DNA of 64,000 bases from Aurantibacter sp034110465 (GCA_034110465.1 JAWUZD010000006.1:127834-191833), one strand, 5' to 3'. Positions 50,871 through 60,411 are shown, counted from the stretch's first letter. Made by a program: numbers and translations. Notes: a model not told the origin generated them from the sequence alone.

Positions 50871-51509
50871 ATGAAAAAAATCATTCTTATTTGTAGTATT
50901 TTAGTATCAAGTTTGAGTTTTGCACAAAACAATAATTCTGCAAAAACACTACTTAATGAGGTTTCTACTAAAGTAAAGTCTTATAAAAACATAAGTATTG
51001 ACTTTAAATATGTTTTAGATAATACTAAAGAAAACATACATCAAGAAACTCGTGGAGATGTTGTTATGTTTGGAGATAAATATCGCTTAAACATACTAGG
51101 TCTAACCAGAATTTTTGATGGAACAAAATTATACAGTATTTCTCCAGAAGATGAAGAAGTTAGTGTATCTAAAGAAGATGAAACAGAGGCAACTATTACA
51201 CCAAGTAAAATGTTATCATTTTATGAAGATGGTTACACCTATAAAATGGATATTATTCAAAATGTCAGAGGTCGTAAAATTCAGTATATAAAATTAATTC
51301 CAATTGATAGTAATTCTGAAATAAAATATATACTATTAGGAATAGACAGTACGACTAAACACATTTATAATTTAATCGAAATGGGCAAAAACGATACAAA
51401 AACAACGTTGACTGTTAATTCTTTTAAAACAAACGAAACATTGTCGAAAACCTTATTTACCTTTGATGCTTCAAAATATAGCGATTACTATATTAACAAC
51501 TTGGATTAA
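50871..51509 (+). CDS. LolA-type outer-membrane lipoprotein carrier
   Basis: This 212-residue periplasmic protein has a signal peptide MKKIILICSILVSSLSFAQ. The mature part has the LolA pattern: AKTLLNEVSTKVKSYKNISIDFKY, GDVVMFGDKYRL and FDGTKLYSISPEDEEV, an unclosed beta barrel with a lipid-binding cavity. It would escort lipoproteins, or another lipid, from the inner to the outer membrane. It lies between ftsK and the LptG-like gene with very short gaps. The length is normal. Confidence 0.88.
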   Translation: MKKIILICSILVSSLSFAQNNNSAKTLLNEVSTKVKSYKNISIDFKYVLDNTKENIHQETRGDVVMFGDKYRLNILGLTRIFDGTKLYSISPEDEEVSVSKEDETEATITPSKMLSFYEDGYTYKMDIIQNVRGRKIQYIKLIPIDSNSEIKYILLGIDSTTKHIYNLIEMGKNDTKTTLTVNSFKTNETLSKTLFTFDASKYSDYYINNLD

Positions 51510-51515
51510 CCATTA

Positions 51516-53702
51516 GTGAAAATACTAGACAGGTACATACTAAAAACCTTTTTAAAAACTTTTATCAGCGTGTTTGTTATACTCATGCTGATTTTTGTAT
51601 TACAGGCTATTTGGCTTTATATTAAAGAATTAGCAGGTAAAGATTTAGATGTTGTAACTATTTTTAAATTTTTATTTTATATTACGCCTACTTTAATTCC
51701 ATTAATTTTACCGCTTACTATATTACTATCTTCCATTATGGTTTTCGGTACTTTTGCTGAAAATTATGAATTTGCCGCAATGAAATCAACAGGTATTTCA
51801 TTACAAAGAGCTATGGCAAGTCTTAGTATATTTATAGTTTTACTATCGTTAATAACATTTGTTTTTAGTAATAACATCATTCCATGGGCAGAATTTGAAA
51901 GTCATAATCTTAGAAAAAATATAGCTAAAAAGAAACCTGCTATGATTATTGCAGAAGGGCAATTTAATAACATTGGCGAAGATTTTAATATAAAAGTTTC
52001 TAAAAAATCTGGTGAAAACGGAGAGTTTTTAAAAGATATTATTATACATCAAAAATCAGGAAGATTACTTCAAAATCACATTGTAACCATTGCAAATAAT
52101 GGTGAATTATTGAGTTCAAAAGACTCCAACATCTTACAACTTATTTTATTTGATGGTTATTATTATGATGATACACCAGCTAAAAACAGAAAAGACAATT
52201 ACAAACCATTAGTAAAAACATACTTCAAAAAATATATTAAAAACTTAGATTTATCGCAGTTAAATAAAATAGATTTAGACGAAAAAAATGTAAAAGATAG
52301 ATATAGTATGCTAGATATAGTTGCCTTAAACTATTCTATAGATTCATTAAAAAGTCAACGTACTGAAAACTATAAATCATTTTCTAATTCATTATATAAA
52401 CGTACAAATTTAGAAAATCTTGATTTGGCTATGAATGTCAAAAAAGATTCCGTTTATAATGGTGAAATTTTAGATTTATTTGATTACGAGAATCAGACAA
52501 AACTATTAGACTACGCCATAAACACATTGTCAACTACTAAAAGTATAATTAAAACCAAAAAGTTAACTCTAAATCTAGAAAATTCAGGGCTAAATAAACA
52601 CGGAATAGCGTTGCATAAGAAATTTGCATTAGCAATTGCGTGTATTATTCTATTCTTTGTTGGAGCACCATTAGGAGCGTTAATTCGAAAAGGTGGATTA
52701 GGATTACCTATGGTAATCGCTATTGTCTTGTTTTTAACTTATCATTTTATGGGGTTATTTGCAGAAAACAGTTCTGAGTCAGGTAGTTTAAACCCAGTAT
52801 TAGCAGCTTGGTTTTCTACACTTATTATGCTTCCCCTTAGTATCTTTTTAACTACAAGAGCTAAAGCAGATCGTGGTATTTTTGAGTTTGATCATATTAC
52901 TTCTAAATTAAAAAAATGGTTTAAAATTGAATCCAAACAAGTTGTAAGTAAAAGATTAACTACTATTTATAGTGGTTTAGAATCCGAGAAAAAACTGCAA
53001 TTATTAAACTATCAATCTACATACAAGACAAGTTCTATTATTGTTCTAGTTAGCTGGGCATTATTAATTTTAACAAGTATTGGATTAATTATTGTAAATC
53101 AAAAAAATAATCCATTACTACCATCTATACTAAAACAACTTCTAATTATTCTTGTTGTTATTTATGTTGTATTCTACTTTAAAAGTGATCTTTTATTTTC
53201 TAAAATTGAAAAACAAATTCAATTGAAAGTTGTAACAAAAAAAACAAAATTAATTGGATTTTTTATTTATCCTCTACTCTATTCTATTCAAAATAATTAT
53301 ACTCAAAACGAAAGCTCTAATATTAAAGAAGTAAACAAAGATTATACAAAAACAAGAATTGCATTAAAAGATTTAAATGAAGAAGAAAAAAATGAATTGG
53401 ATATATATAAAACTGATTTTAATACGACTTCTAAAATAACTTATACATCATATATTATTGCTACTGTTTTGTTCTTAGCTTATTTCATATTAAAAAACAA
53501 CAAACATTTACCTTTAGCTACAGCAAGTATAAATATTAGTGGTGTCTGTATAATAATATATACAGTGTTTTTATTTAAATCTGAACAATTTATAAAGCAA
53601 TACAGACTTCTATTTAACAGAGCATATCCATCAACAGGACAAAAACTATTAGGTATTCTTTTTTACCCATATTTACATAAATTAAATAAAAAATCAATCT
53701 AA
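51516..53702 (+). CDS. LptF/LptG permease with extra duplicated C-terminal module
   Basis: This 728-residue protein starts at GTG 51516. Residues 1-450 form a normal LptF/G lipopolysaccharide-export permease: MKILDRYILKTFLKTF, six helices in two groups of three flanking a periplasmic beta-jellyroll, and FFVGAPLGALIRKGGLGLPM. About 280 residues follow that E. coli LptG lacks. They hold two similar units: helices at about 507-528 and 540-556 then FKSDLLF and LIGFFIYPLLYSI; and helices at about 642-659 and 672-688 then FKSEQFI and LLGILFYPYLHKL. The function of the tail is unknown. It would export LPS with LptB/C partners encoded elsewhere. Confidence 0.88.
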   Translation: MKILDRYILKTFLKTFISVFVILMLIFVLQAIWLYIKELAGKDLDVVTIFKFLFYITPTLIPLILPLTILLSSIMVFGTFAENYEFAAMKSTGISLQRAMASLSIFIVLLSLITFVFSNNIIPWAEFESHNLRKNIAKKKPAMIIAEGQFNNIGEDFNIKVSKKSGENGEFLKDIIIHQKSGRLLQNHIVTIANNGELLSSKDSNILQLILFDGYYYDDTPAKNRKDNYKPLVKTYFKKYIKNLDLSQLNKIDLDEKNVKDRYSMLDIVALNYSIDSLKSQRTENYKSFSNSLYKRTNLENLDLAMNVKKDSVYNGEILDLFDYENQTKLLDYAINTLSTTKSIIKTKKLTLNLENSGLNKHGIALHKKFALAIACIILFFVGAPLGALIRKGGLGLPMVIAIVLFLTYHFMGLFAENSSESGSLNPVLAAWFSTLIMLPLSIFLTTRAKADRGIFEFDHITSKLKKWFKIESKQVVSKRLTTIYSGLESEKKLQLLNYQSTYKTSSIIVLVSWALLILTSIGLIIVNQKNNPLLPSILKQLLIILVVIYVVFYFKSDLLFSKIEKQIQLKVVTKKTKLIGFFIYPLLYSIQNNYTQNESSNIKEVNKDYTKTRIALKDLNEEEKNELDIYKTDFNTTSKITYTSYIIATVLFLAYFILKNNKHLPLATASINISGVCIIIYTVFLFKSEQFIKQYRLLFNRAYPSTGQKLLGILFYPYLHKLNKKSI

Positions 53703-53733
53703 TATTTACTATTTCAACAATAGAAAAACCATT

Positions 53734-54882
53734 ATGAGCACAACAACTCAAAAAAAAGATTTAAAATTAAATACTATTAAAGAAGCTATTAACGACATAA
53801 AAGCTGGTAAAGTTATTATTGTTGTAGATGATGAAGATAGAGAGAATGAAGGTGATTTCTTAGCTGCAGCAGAAATGGTTACTCCAGAAATGGTGAATTT
53901 TATGGCTACACATGGACGTGGATTAATCTGTACACCTTTAACAGAAAAACGCTGTAAAGAGTTAGATCTTCATGCAATGGTTTCCAATAATACAGATCAT
54001 ATGGAAACAGCTTTTACTGTATCTATAGATTTAAAAGGAAAAGGTGTAACTACAGGTATTTCTGCTGGAGACAGAGCTTTAACTATACAATCATTAATAA
54101 ATAAAGAAACTAAACCATTTGATTTAGCAAGACCTGGACACATTTTTCCTCTAATAGCTAAAGAAGGAGGAGTTTTACGTAGAACAGGACATACAGAAGC
54201 AGCTATAGATTTTGCTCGTTTAGCGGGATTAAAACCAGCTGGAGTTATTGTTGAAATAATGAATGAAGATGGTACAATGGCACGTTTACCTCAACTAATG
54301 GAAGTTGCAAAACGTTTTGATTTGAAAATAGTTTCTATTGAAGATTTGGTAGCTTATAGAATGGATCATGATTCTTTAATTACTAAAAAAGAGGATTTTA
54401 ATATTGAAACACGTTTTGGTCAATTTAGACTTAGAGCCTACCAACAAACAACAAATAAACAATTACATATTGCTTTAACAAAAGGAGAATGGACCACTAA
54501 CGAATCTATTCTAACACGAGTAAATTCAAATTTAATAAACAACGATATATTAGGAACATTAACCAATAATGCTGATAAGAAATTAGATCAAATGTTTAGT
54601 GTTATAAATAATGAAGGAAAAGGAGCTATTCTTTTTATTAATCAGGAATCTCAAAATATTAATTTATTATCTAGATTATCTGAATTAAAAATTGCTCAAA
54701 AACCAAATCAAGTTGTTAAAGCTCCCGAAATTAAAATGGACAGTAAAGATTTTGGTATTGGTGCTCAAATCTTACACGATTTAAATATTCATAAACTTAA
54801 ATTAATTTCTAATTCCCAACACACCAAGCGAGTTGGTATGATTGGATATGGTTTAGAGATTGTAGATTATGTAACTTACTAA
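53734..54882 (+). CDS. ribB: DHBP synthase (RibB) with degenerate GTP cyclohydrolase II domain
   Basis: This 382-residue protein has RibB in residues 1-215 with complete motifs: VVDDEDRENEGDFLAAAEM, ATHGRGLICTPL, TGISAGDRALT, RPGHIFPL and GHTEAAIDFARLAG. It makes 3,4-dihydroxy-2-butanone-4-phosphate for riboflavin. Residues 220-382 retain the length and outline of RibA, but the zinc cysteines of CLTGDxxxSxRCDC are gone (NLINNDILGTLTNNAD) and QEGRGIG is QESQNIN. GTP cyclohydrolase activity is therefore unlikely, and a separate RibA is expected. It follows the LptG-like gene by 31 bases. Confidence 0.92.
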   Translation: MSTTTQKKDLKLNTIKEAINDIKAGKVIIVVDDEDRENEGDFLAAAEMVTPEMVNFMATHGRGLICTPLTEKRCKELDLHAMVSNNTDHMETAFTVSIDLKGKGVTTGISAGDRALTIQSLINKETKPFDLARPGHIFPLIAKEGGVLRRTGHTEAAIDFARLAGLKPAGVIVEIMNEDGTMARLPQLMEVAKRFDLKIVSIEDLVAYRMDHDSLITKKEDFNIETRFGQFRLRAYQQTTNKQLHIALTKGEWTTNESILTRVNSNLINNDILGTLTNNADKKLDQMFSVINNEGKGAILFINQESQNINLLSRLSELKIAQKPNQVVKAPEIKMDSKDFGIGAQILHDLNIHKLKLISNSQHTKRVGMIGYGLEIVDYVTY

Positions 54883-54911
54883 AACTATTTATAAATAGTG
54901 ATTACATTTAT

Positions 54912-54948
54912 AAAAAAACCTTCAGAACTGAATCTGAAGGTTTTTTTT
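54912..54948. terminator. Intrinsic terminator, bidirectional
   Basis: CCTTCAGA (54919-54926) pairs with TCTGAAGG (54933-54940), with A- and T-runs outside. It separates ribB and the converging aminotransferase gene. Confidence 0.9.
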
Positions 54949-54961
54949 GTATTTACTAATT

Positions 54962-56155
54962 TTAGTTATATTTTCTAATAATAGCTGCCATTTTAATTGC
55001 TCTTTGCTTTACTTCTTCTTCCGTCCATCCAATTTTAATTAAACAAGAGATATTTCGACCTATAAAATGATCAGATTGAGAAAAGTCTTGCTCTGCAATT
55101 TTAGATAAACCTTGCTTGACAGATTCAGATAATGGAAACAAGCTTTTAGCTTCTTTTAAATGTTCCCATTTTCTAACATAATGCCAATTGTTATCATAAT
55201 AATGAAAACAAACATCTATACCTTCTGTTTTAAAATCAGCCATCACTTTCCTGGCAATTTCTAAGGTTGGTAAAAAGAAATTTAAAAAGGCATAACTTTC
55301 TTCTCCTCCTAAAGGAACTGATCTAAATTCAATACTACTAATAGTACTTAATTCTTCTCTAAGAATTGTATAATGCTTTTTTTGAATAGTTAAAAATTCA
55401 TCTAATCGCTTAAACTGTGCTAAACCAATAGCTGCATTTAATTCTGAAATTCTAAAGTTATAACCTAAATACGGATGTGTTTCTGCTCCACGATCTTTCC
55501 CTATATGATCATGTCCGTGATCTTGATATAAATCCGCATTAACTGCATAATCGTTATGGTTCGTAATTACTGCTCCACCTTCACCACAAGTAACTGTTTT
55601 AACATAATCAAAAGAAAAACAACCTGCATCACCTATTGTACCTAAATATTTACCATTATAAGTTCCCCCAATAGCTTGACAAGCATCTTCTATAAGCTTT
55701 AGGTTATTCGTTTTACATATAGATTTAAGTGCATTTAAATTAGCCATACTTCCGCACATATGTACAGGCATAATAGCTTTAGTTTTTGAAGTAATAGCAT
55801 TCTCTACAGCTTTAGGGCAAAGCGTTAAAGTATTATCTATATCAACTAAAACAGGTGTTGCTCCTAGCATTAAAATAGCTTCAAAACTAGCCACAAAGGT
55901 AAAAGTAGGCATAATAACTTCGTCTCCAGCTCCAACGCCAGCTAATGCCATTGCAACAGATACAGCAGCTGTTCCGCTAGATACTAATTGTGCGTGTTTA
56001 ACTTTAAATTTATTCTGTATTTCGGTTTCTAAATCTTTGGCTTTAAAAATATTGTTTCGCATACCATCAAAACCATAACGCATTAGTACTCCTGTTTCTA
56101 ATACGTCATTAACCTCTTTACGCTCTAAATCACTGAACTTTTCAAATCCTGGCAT
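54962..56155 (-). CDS. DegT/DnrJ/EryC1/StrS-family PLP aminotransferase
   Basis: This 397-residue fold-type I sugar aminotransferase-like enzyme has LVSSGTAAVSVAMALAG near residues 57-73 (phosphate binding), LIEDACQAIGGTYNGKYLG near 154-172, and CFSFDYVKTVTCGEGGAVIT with the Schiff-base Lys near 190. GYNFRISELNAAIGLAQ is the closing family motif. It transfers an amino group to a nucleotide sugar or, in some branches, to an aminocyclitol. No nucleotide-sugar pathway genes adjoin it. It starts four bases after the nitroreductase gene ends. Confidence 0.88.
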   Translation of the reverse strand: MPGFEKFSDLERKEVNDVLETGVLMRYGFDGMRNNIFKAKDLETEIQNKFKVKHAQLVSSGTAAVSVAMALAGVGAGDEVIMPTFTFVASFEAILMLGATPVLVDIDNTLTLCPKAVENAITSKTKAIMPVHMCGSMANLNALKSICKTNNLKLIEDACQAIGGTYNGKYLGTIGDAGCFSFDYVKTVTCGEGGAVITNHNDYAVNADLYQDHGHDHIGKDRGAETHPYLGYNFRISELNAAIGLAQFKRLDEFLTIQKKHYTILREELSTISSIEFRSVPLGGEESYAFLNFFLPTLEIARKVMADFKTEGIDVCFHYYDNNWHYVRKWEHLKEAKSLFPLSESVKQGLSKIAEQDFSQSDHFIGRNISCLIKIGWTEEEVKQRAIKMAAIIRKYN

Positions 56156-56159
56156 AGTC

Positions 56160-56792
56160 TTAATTTAAATCGATTATTACTTCATCTAAAGGTTTTCTTA
56201 CTTTTTTTAGTTCAGACATAAAATCGTCTTCTGCTCTATAACCTATAGGCATAACTAAAACTGATTTCAAATCCTTATTCTTTAGATTGAATTTGCTATC
56301 ATAATCTTTAGCTGAAAAACCTTCCATAGGGCAAGCGTCTATTCCTAAAACAGCACAAACAGTTAATAAATTACCCATTGCTAAATAAGCTTGATTAGTT
56401 GCCCACATCTCTATATCCTTTTGACTTTTAGAACCAAAATCTGAAATTAAATAATTTCTGAACCCTTCTAAAACAGCATCAGGAGTCTCTCTAATTCTTT
56501 TGATTCTATCAAAATAAGCAGTTATATAATCTGAATCAATTTTTGTGTTTATACAAAAAACTAAAACATGAGAAGCTTGAGCCACTTGTTGTTGATTCAT
56601 ACTTATTGAAACCAAATCTAATTGTAGTGCTTTATTTTTTAAAATAGCAAGTTTTATAGGTTGTAAACCATAAGACGTTGCCGTTAAGTTAAAGGCTTCT
56701 TTTATATTGTTTATATCTATATCTGACACTAACTTACTGGCATCAAACTTTTTAGTTGCGTATCTAAACTGTAACGCTTCTATAATTGACAT
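56160..56792 (-). CDS. NAD(P)H-dependent nitroreductase-family oxidoreductase
   Basis: This protein has 210 residues from ATG 56792; the 15-codon upstream extension lacks the family start. It is an FMN-binding nitroreductase of the NfsB/YdgI kind: IEALQFRYATKKFD at the N-terminus, LTATSYGLQPIKLAIL, NQAYLAMGNLLTVCAVLGIDACPMEGF near 143-169 and VMPIGYRAEDDF. It would reduce nitro compounds or quinones. It is co-transcribed with the downstream aminotransferase, though the link is unclear. Confidence 0.88.
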   Translation of the reverse strand: MSIIEALQFRYATKKFDASKLVSDIDINNIKEAFNLTATSYGLQPIKLAILKNKALQLDLVSISMNQQQVAQASHVLVFCINTKIDSDYITAYFDRIKRIRETPDAVLEGFRNYLISDFGSKSQKDIEMWATNQAYLAMGNLLTVCAVLGIDACPMEGFSAKDYDSKFNLKNKDLKSVLVMPIGYRAEDDFMSELKKVRKPLDEVIIDLN

Positions 56793-56896
56793 ATCTTCTT
56801 TTTTTCGTAAAAATAACGATAGAAAAACACTAAACATATTATTTGTAACACTTTATCTTTCATTAAAAAAAAATAATAAAAAAGTATGCTTTTTCT

Positions 56897-56927
56897 TTGA
56901 ATAGAATAAAAAAGGTGTCTATATTTG
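56897..56927 (+). promoter_or_regulatory. Promoter of tRNA-Ser
   Basis: TTG at 56897-56899 and TATATTTG at 56920-56927 are 20 bases apart, a full match to the Bacteroidota -33/-7 promoter. The tRNA begins 35 bases later. Confidence 0.75.
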
Positions 56928-56962
56928 CACTCGCATTACACTAATAGTGTAGTGCATAACTA

Positions 56963-57047
56963 GGAGAGTTGGCAGAGTGGTCGAATGCGGCAGTCTTGAA
57001 AACTGTTGAGGGTCACACCTCCAGGGGTTCGAATCCCTTACTCTCCG
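56963..57047 (+). tRNA. tRNA-Ser (anticodon UGA)
   Basis: This 85-nt class II tRNA has acceptor stem GGAGAGT (56963-56969) pairing with ACTCTCC (57040-57046), discriminator G57047, the long variable arm expected of serine tRNA, and T-loop GGTTCGAATCC. The anticodon loop CTTGAAA places TGA at 56997-56999. CCA is not encoded. It has its own promoter and terminator. Confidence 0.96.
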
Positions 57048-57051
57048 CTTT

Positions 57052-57085
57052 AAAGCTCGATATCTACAAGATATCGAGCTTTTTT
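57052..57085 (+). terminator. Intrinsic terminator of tRNA-Ser
   Basis: AAAGCTCGATATC (57052-57064) pairs perfectly with GATATCGAGCTTT (57070-57082), followed by Ts. Confidence 0.93.
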
Positions 57086-57134
57086 ATTTTAAATACACTT
57101 CTTGTACCTTTACATTGAAAAAGAAAGTATCCGT

Positions 57135-58721
57135 ATGAAGCTTAAAACAAACAAAAAATTCACCTCAACATTGCCTGCAGATGCTATTTTAGAAAATACT
57201 CCAAGACAAGTTAGCAAAGCTTGTTTTAGTTATGTTATACCTAAAAAAACACAAAAACCTAAATTATTACATATATCTCCAGAGTTACTTAACACTTTAG
57301 GTCTGCCATTAAAAGATGCTGAAAGTGAAAAATTTTTAAATGTATTTACAGGAAATGAGGTTTTAGAAAAAACCTCACCTTATGCTATGTGCTATGGTGG
57401 ACACCAATTTGGACATTGGGCTGGCCAACTAGGTGATGGACGAGCTATTAATCTTTTTGAAATTGAACATAAAAATAAGAATTGGACCATACAATTAAAA
57501 GGAGCGGGACCAACACCATATTCTAGAACTGCAGATGGTTTAGCTGTATTACGTAGCTCTGTCCGTGAATATTTATGTAGTGAAGCAATGTTTTATTTAG
57601 GTGTTCCAACTACACGAGCTTTAAGTTTGGCTTTATCTGGAGATCAAGTATTACGAGATGTTATGTATAATGGAAATCCAGAATATGAAAAAGGAGCTAT
57701 TGTTTGTAGAGTTTCTCCAAGTTTTTTACGTTTTGGTAGTTATGAAATTTTGGCCTCTAAACAAGATCAGGACTCCTTAAAAAAATTAGTGAATTTCACT
57801 ATTACATCTCATTATCCAGAACTTATAGAGTCCACAAAATCTAATGATATAATTATTGATAAAAATACTTACAGTGCTTTTTTTAATGAAGTTGCAAATC
57901 GCAGTTTAGAAATGGTTATACATTGGCAACGTGTAGGTTTTGTACATGGTGTAATGAATACAGATAACATGTCTATTCTTGGTTTAACAATAGATTATGG
58001 ACCATATGGTTGGTTAGAAGGCTACGATTTAGGATGGACACCAAATACAACAGATAATCAAAATAAACGTTACAGATTTGGTGCTCAAATAGATGTAGTG
58101 CTTTGGAATTTATATCAATTAGCAAATGCATTATATCCTTTAATTGGAGAAGCTGAAGGTTTAGAAAGCACTTTACAAAACTTCGCTGAAAACTCTAAAA
58201 ATGAGTACTTAGATATGATGCGAAATAAATTAGGTCTAACCTTAAAAGAGAAATCTGATAGTGATTTAATTAATTCTCTTGAAGATTGTCTACAACTTAC
58301 AGAAACAGATATGACTATCTTTTTTAGAAATTTAGCTAGCTTTAATTCTGAAGAACCAAATACTTGGCAAAAAATCATAAACGATGCCTTTTATAAACCT
58401 GATGCTATTTCTGAAACAACTATAAAAAGTTGGACAAATTGGTTTAATAGCTATGCTGAACGTTTACACTTAGAACACGTTACACCTAAAGAACGCTTAA
58501 TTAATATGAATTTGGTTAATCCTAAATATGTATTAAGAAATTATATGAGTCAGTTAGCTATAGACCAAGCTAATAAAGGCGATTATAACTTAATAGATGA
58601 ATTGTTTCAACTTCTTAAAAAACCCTATAATGAACAGCCTGAACATCAAAAATGGTTTAAAAAACGACCAGAATGGGCAAGAAACAAAATTGGTTGCTCT
58701 ATGTTATCTTGTAGTTCTTAA
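57135..58721 (+). CDS. selO: Protein adenylyltransferase SelO
   Basis: This protein has 528 residues from ATG 57135; an upstream in-frame ATG at 57102 overlaps the region just after the tRNA terminator and lacks family residues. It is a pseudokinase-fold enzyme that AMPylates proteins. Motifs are CYGGHQFGHWAGQLGDGRA near 97-115, LKGAGPTPYSRTADGLAVLR, HGVMNTDNMSILGLTIDYGPYGW near 283-305 with the Mg-binding Asn and Asp. The C-terminus CSMLSCSS has Cys where eukaryotic SELENOO has selenocysteine. SelO regulates redox-related metabolic proteins. It is monocistronic. Confidence 0.93.
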   Translation: MKLKTNKKFTSTLPADAILENTPRQVSKACFSYVIPKKTQKPKLLHISPELLNTLGLPLKDAESEKFLNVFTGNEVLEKTSPYAMCYGGHQFGHWAGQLGDGRAINLFEIEHKNKNWTIQLKGAGPTPYSRTADGLAVLRSSVREYLCSEAMFYLGVPTTRALSLALSGDQVLRDVMYNGNPEYEKGAIVCRVSPSFLRFGSYEILASKQDQDSLKKLVNFTITSHYPELIESTKSNDIIIDKNTYSAFFNEVANRSLEMVIHWQRVGFVHGVMNTDNMSILGLTIDYGPYGWLEGYDLGWTPNTTDNQNKRYRFGAQIDVVLWNLYQLANALYPLIGEAEGLESTLQNFAENSKNEYLDMMRNKLGLTLKEKSDSDLINSLEDCLQLTETDMTIFFRNLASFNSEEPNTWQKIINDAFYKPDAISETTIKSWTNWFNSYAERLHLEHVTPKERLINMNLVNPKYVLRNYMSQLAIDQANKGDYNLIDELFQLLKKPYNEQPEHQKWFKKRPEWARNKIGCSMLSCSS

Positions 58722-58731
58722 ATTTTAAAAT

Positions 58732-58764
58732 AAAAAAGCTCAATTTTAAGAATTGAGCTTTTTT
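58732..58764. terminator. Intrinsic terminator, bidirectional
   Basis: AAAAAAGCTCAATT (58732-58745) pairs with AATTGAGCTTTTTT (58751-58764) around a five-base loop, between selO and the converging TSP3 gene. Confidence 0.9.
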
Positions 58765-58796
58765 ATTTTAAACACTAATTTAATCATTATTTAATT

Positions 58797-60245
58797 TTAA
58801 GGTAACTGTTCTAAAAATTCATACGTTGAAATTGGTGGTCCTCCAAATAAAGAATTAGATGGGTTATTAAAAATATTACTACTTATAAATGGGATATCTG
58901 AGTTTGCACCTATATATATTGTTTCTCCATTCATATCTACATCTGTATCAAAATAGCCTTCAGACTTATACGACCCCACTGGCGGACCTCCAAATAAAGA
59001 ATTATCTGGATCGTTAAACACTTGACCACTTATAAATGGTGACTCCGAATTTGCACCTATGTAATTTAAACGACCATCATTATTTACATCTCCAGACCAC
59101 ATTCCTACTAAATCACTTGGCATACCAAAAGTAGTTTGCGCATCTGTTCCATATGTAATTTGGTTATTAGCATCTGTAAAATCAATAGAAACTACCGCGT
59201 AAGTTAATGCAACTGTATTAGCTGTCATAATTCCTAAATGGTTACGATGTTTAATTACAAAGTAATAATTACCTGGCATTTGTAAAAATATTAATGGCGA
59301 TACACCATCTACACCTACTATATCTCCATCACGTTGTAATAATGCAGATTGAGAATCTATTATTACGGTATTATCTACACTATCTCTTAATTCTACAAAA
59401 ACCCAATCCACAATAGCATTAGTTCCTGTTGTATTAAATACTGTACTCTGTGTTGTTAAACCATCTATAAAAGGAGTTACTGTTGGAATAATTCCTGCGA
59501 CTCTTAAGTCGTCTCGCATTAAGGTTTCTTCTCCAGCATTAGGATTTAGTGTTGCGCCTTGTAAAAAGGCTCTTGGTGTTACTTTTACAATTGGTGCTGA
59601 TGCATCATCTGTATTATCTAAGGGATCAAAAGCTATTAAAACTTCATCGCCATCGCTTATTCCACCATTATCTGTATCTTGATTATTTGGATTGGTCATA
59701 TAAGTAATAACCTCTTCGAAATCTGATAAACCATCAAAATCTGAATCTGGGTTATTTGGATCTGTTAAATAATTAAAAACCTCTTCGCCATCCAATAAAC
59801 CATCAAAATCTGAATCTGGATTAGTTGGATCTGTTCCATAAACAAAAATCTCATCGCCATCCATTAAATTATCAAAATCTGAATCTGGATTAGTTGGATC
59901 TGTTGCATAACCAAAATTACCAAATGCTTCGTCGCCATCAGATAATCCATCTGCATCTGAATCTGGATTAGTTGGATCTGTTACATAACCAAAATTACCA
60001 AATGCTTCGTTGCCATCATTTAATCCATCAAAATCTGAATCTGGATTAGTTGGATCTGTTACATAACCATAAGCACCAAATACTTCTTCGCCATCTAGCA
60101 AACCATCAAAATCTGAATCTGGTAGATTTATATCTGTTCCATAAGTTGCTTCATCAACGTCATCTATACCATCAGAATCTGAATCTTGAGCAAGACCAAA
60201 TATTGGCGAAAGGCATAGTAAAAAAAGAATGTAGTTTAATTTCAT
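58797..60245 (-). CDS. Secreted thrombospondin type-3 repeat protein
   Basis: This 482-residue secreted protein has signal peptide MKLNYILFLLCLSPIFGLAQ, then about eight calcium-binding TSP3 repeats (residues 21-210) of the form NPDSDFDGLLDGEEVF...TDPT, with Asp-rich loops. A beta-sandwich-like region at about 225-365 follows. The last 100 residues contain two dockerin-like EF-hand units, DVNNDGRLNYIGANSE and DVDMNGETIYIGANSD, each followed by LFGGPP. No T9SS sorting domain is seen at the C-terminus. It is probably an outer-surface or matrix protein that folds with calcium. The repeats are strongly similar at DNA level between 59690 and 60130. Confidence 0.88.
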   Translation of the reverse strand: MKLNYILFLLCLSPIFGLAQDSDSDGIDDVDEATYGTDINLPDSDFDGLLDGEEVFGAYGYVTDPTNPDSDFDGLNDGNEAFGNFGYVTDPTNPDSDADGLSDGDEAFGNFGYATDPTNPDSDFDNLMDGDEIFVYGTDPTNPDSDFDGLLDGEEVFNYLTDPNNPDSDFDGLSDFEEVITYMTNPNNQDTDNGGISDGDEVLIAFDPLDNTDDASAPIVKVTPRAFLQGATLNPNAGEETLMRDDLRVAGIIPTVTPFIDGLTTQSTVFNTTGTNAIVDWVFVELRDSVDNTVIIDSQSALLQRDGDIVGVDGVSPLIFLQMPGNYYFVIKHRNHLGIMTANTVALTYAVVSIDFTDANNQITYGTDAQTTFGMPSDLVGMWSGDVNNDGRLNYIGANSESPFISGQVFNDPDNSLFGGPPVGSYKSEGYFDTDVDMNGETIYIGANSDIPFISSNIFNNPSNSLFGGPPISTYEFLEQLP

Positions 60246-60411
60246 AGGTTAGTTTTAGGTTGAAAGCTCTAATATATTTTTAATTAATAAGTAATTACAA
60301 AAAATCGACTATAAGTTAAATTTACCGACATAATACGTGATGTTATAAAATCTATTATCTAAAAAAACTTATGGTATTATAATATCTGTTTTATTGTAGT
60401 ATATTCTATAA

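Noticed and set aside
59690..60130. CRISPR-like regular repeats
   Set aside because: The periodicity comes from in-frame TSP3 protein repeats; the units are imperfect and coding.
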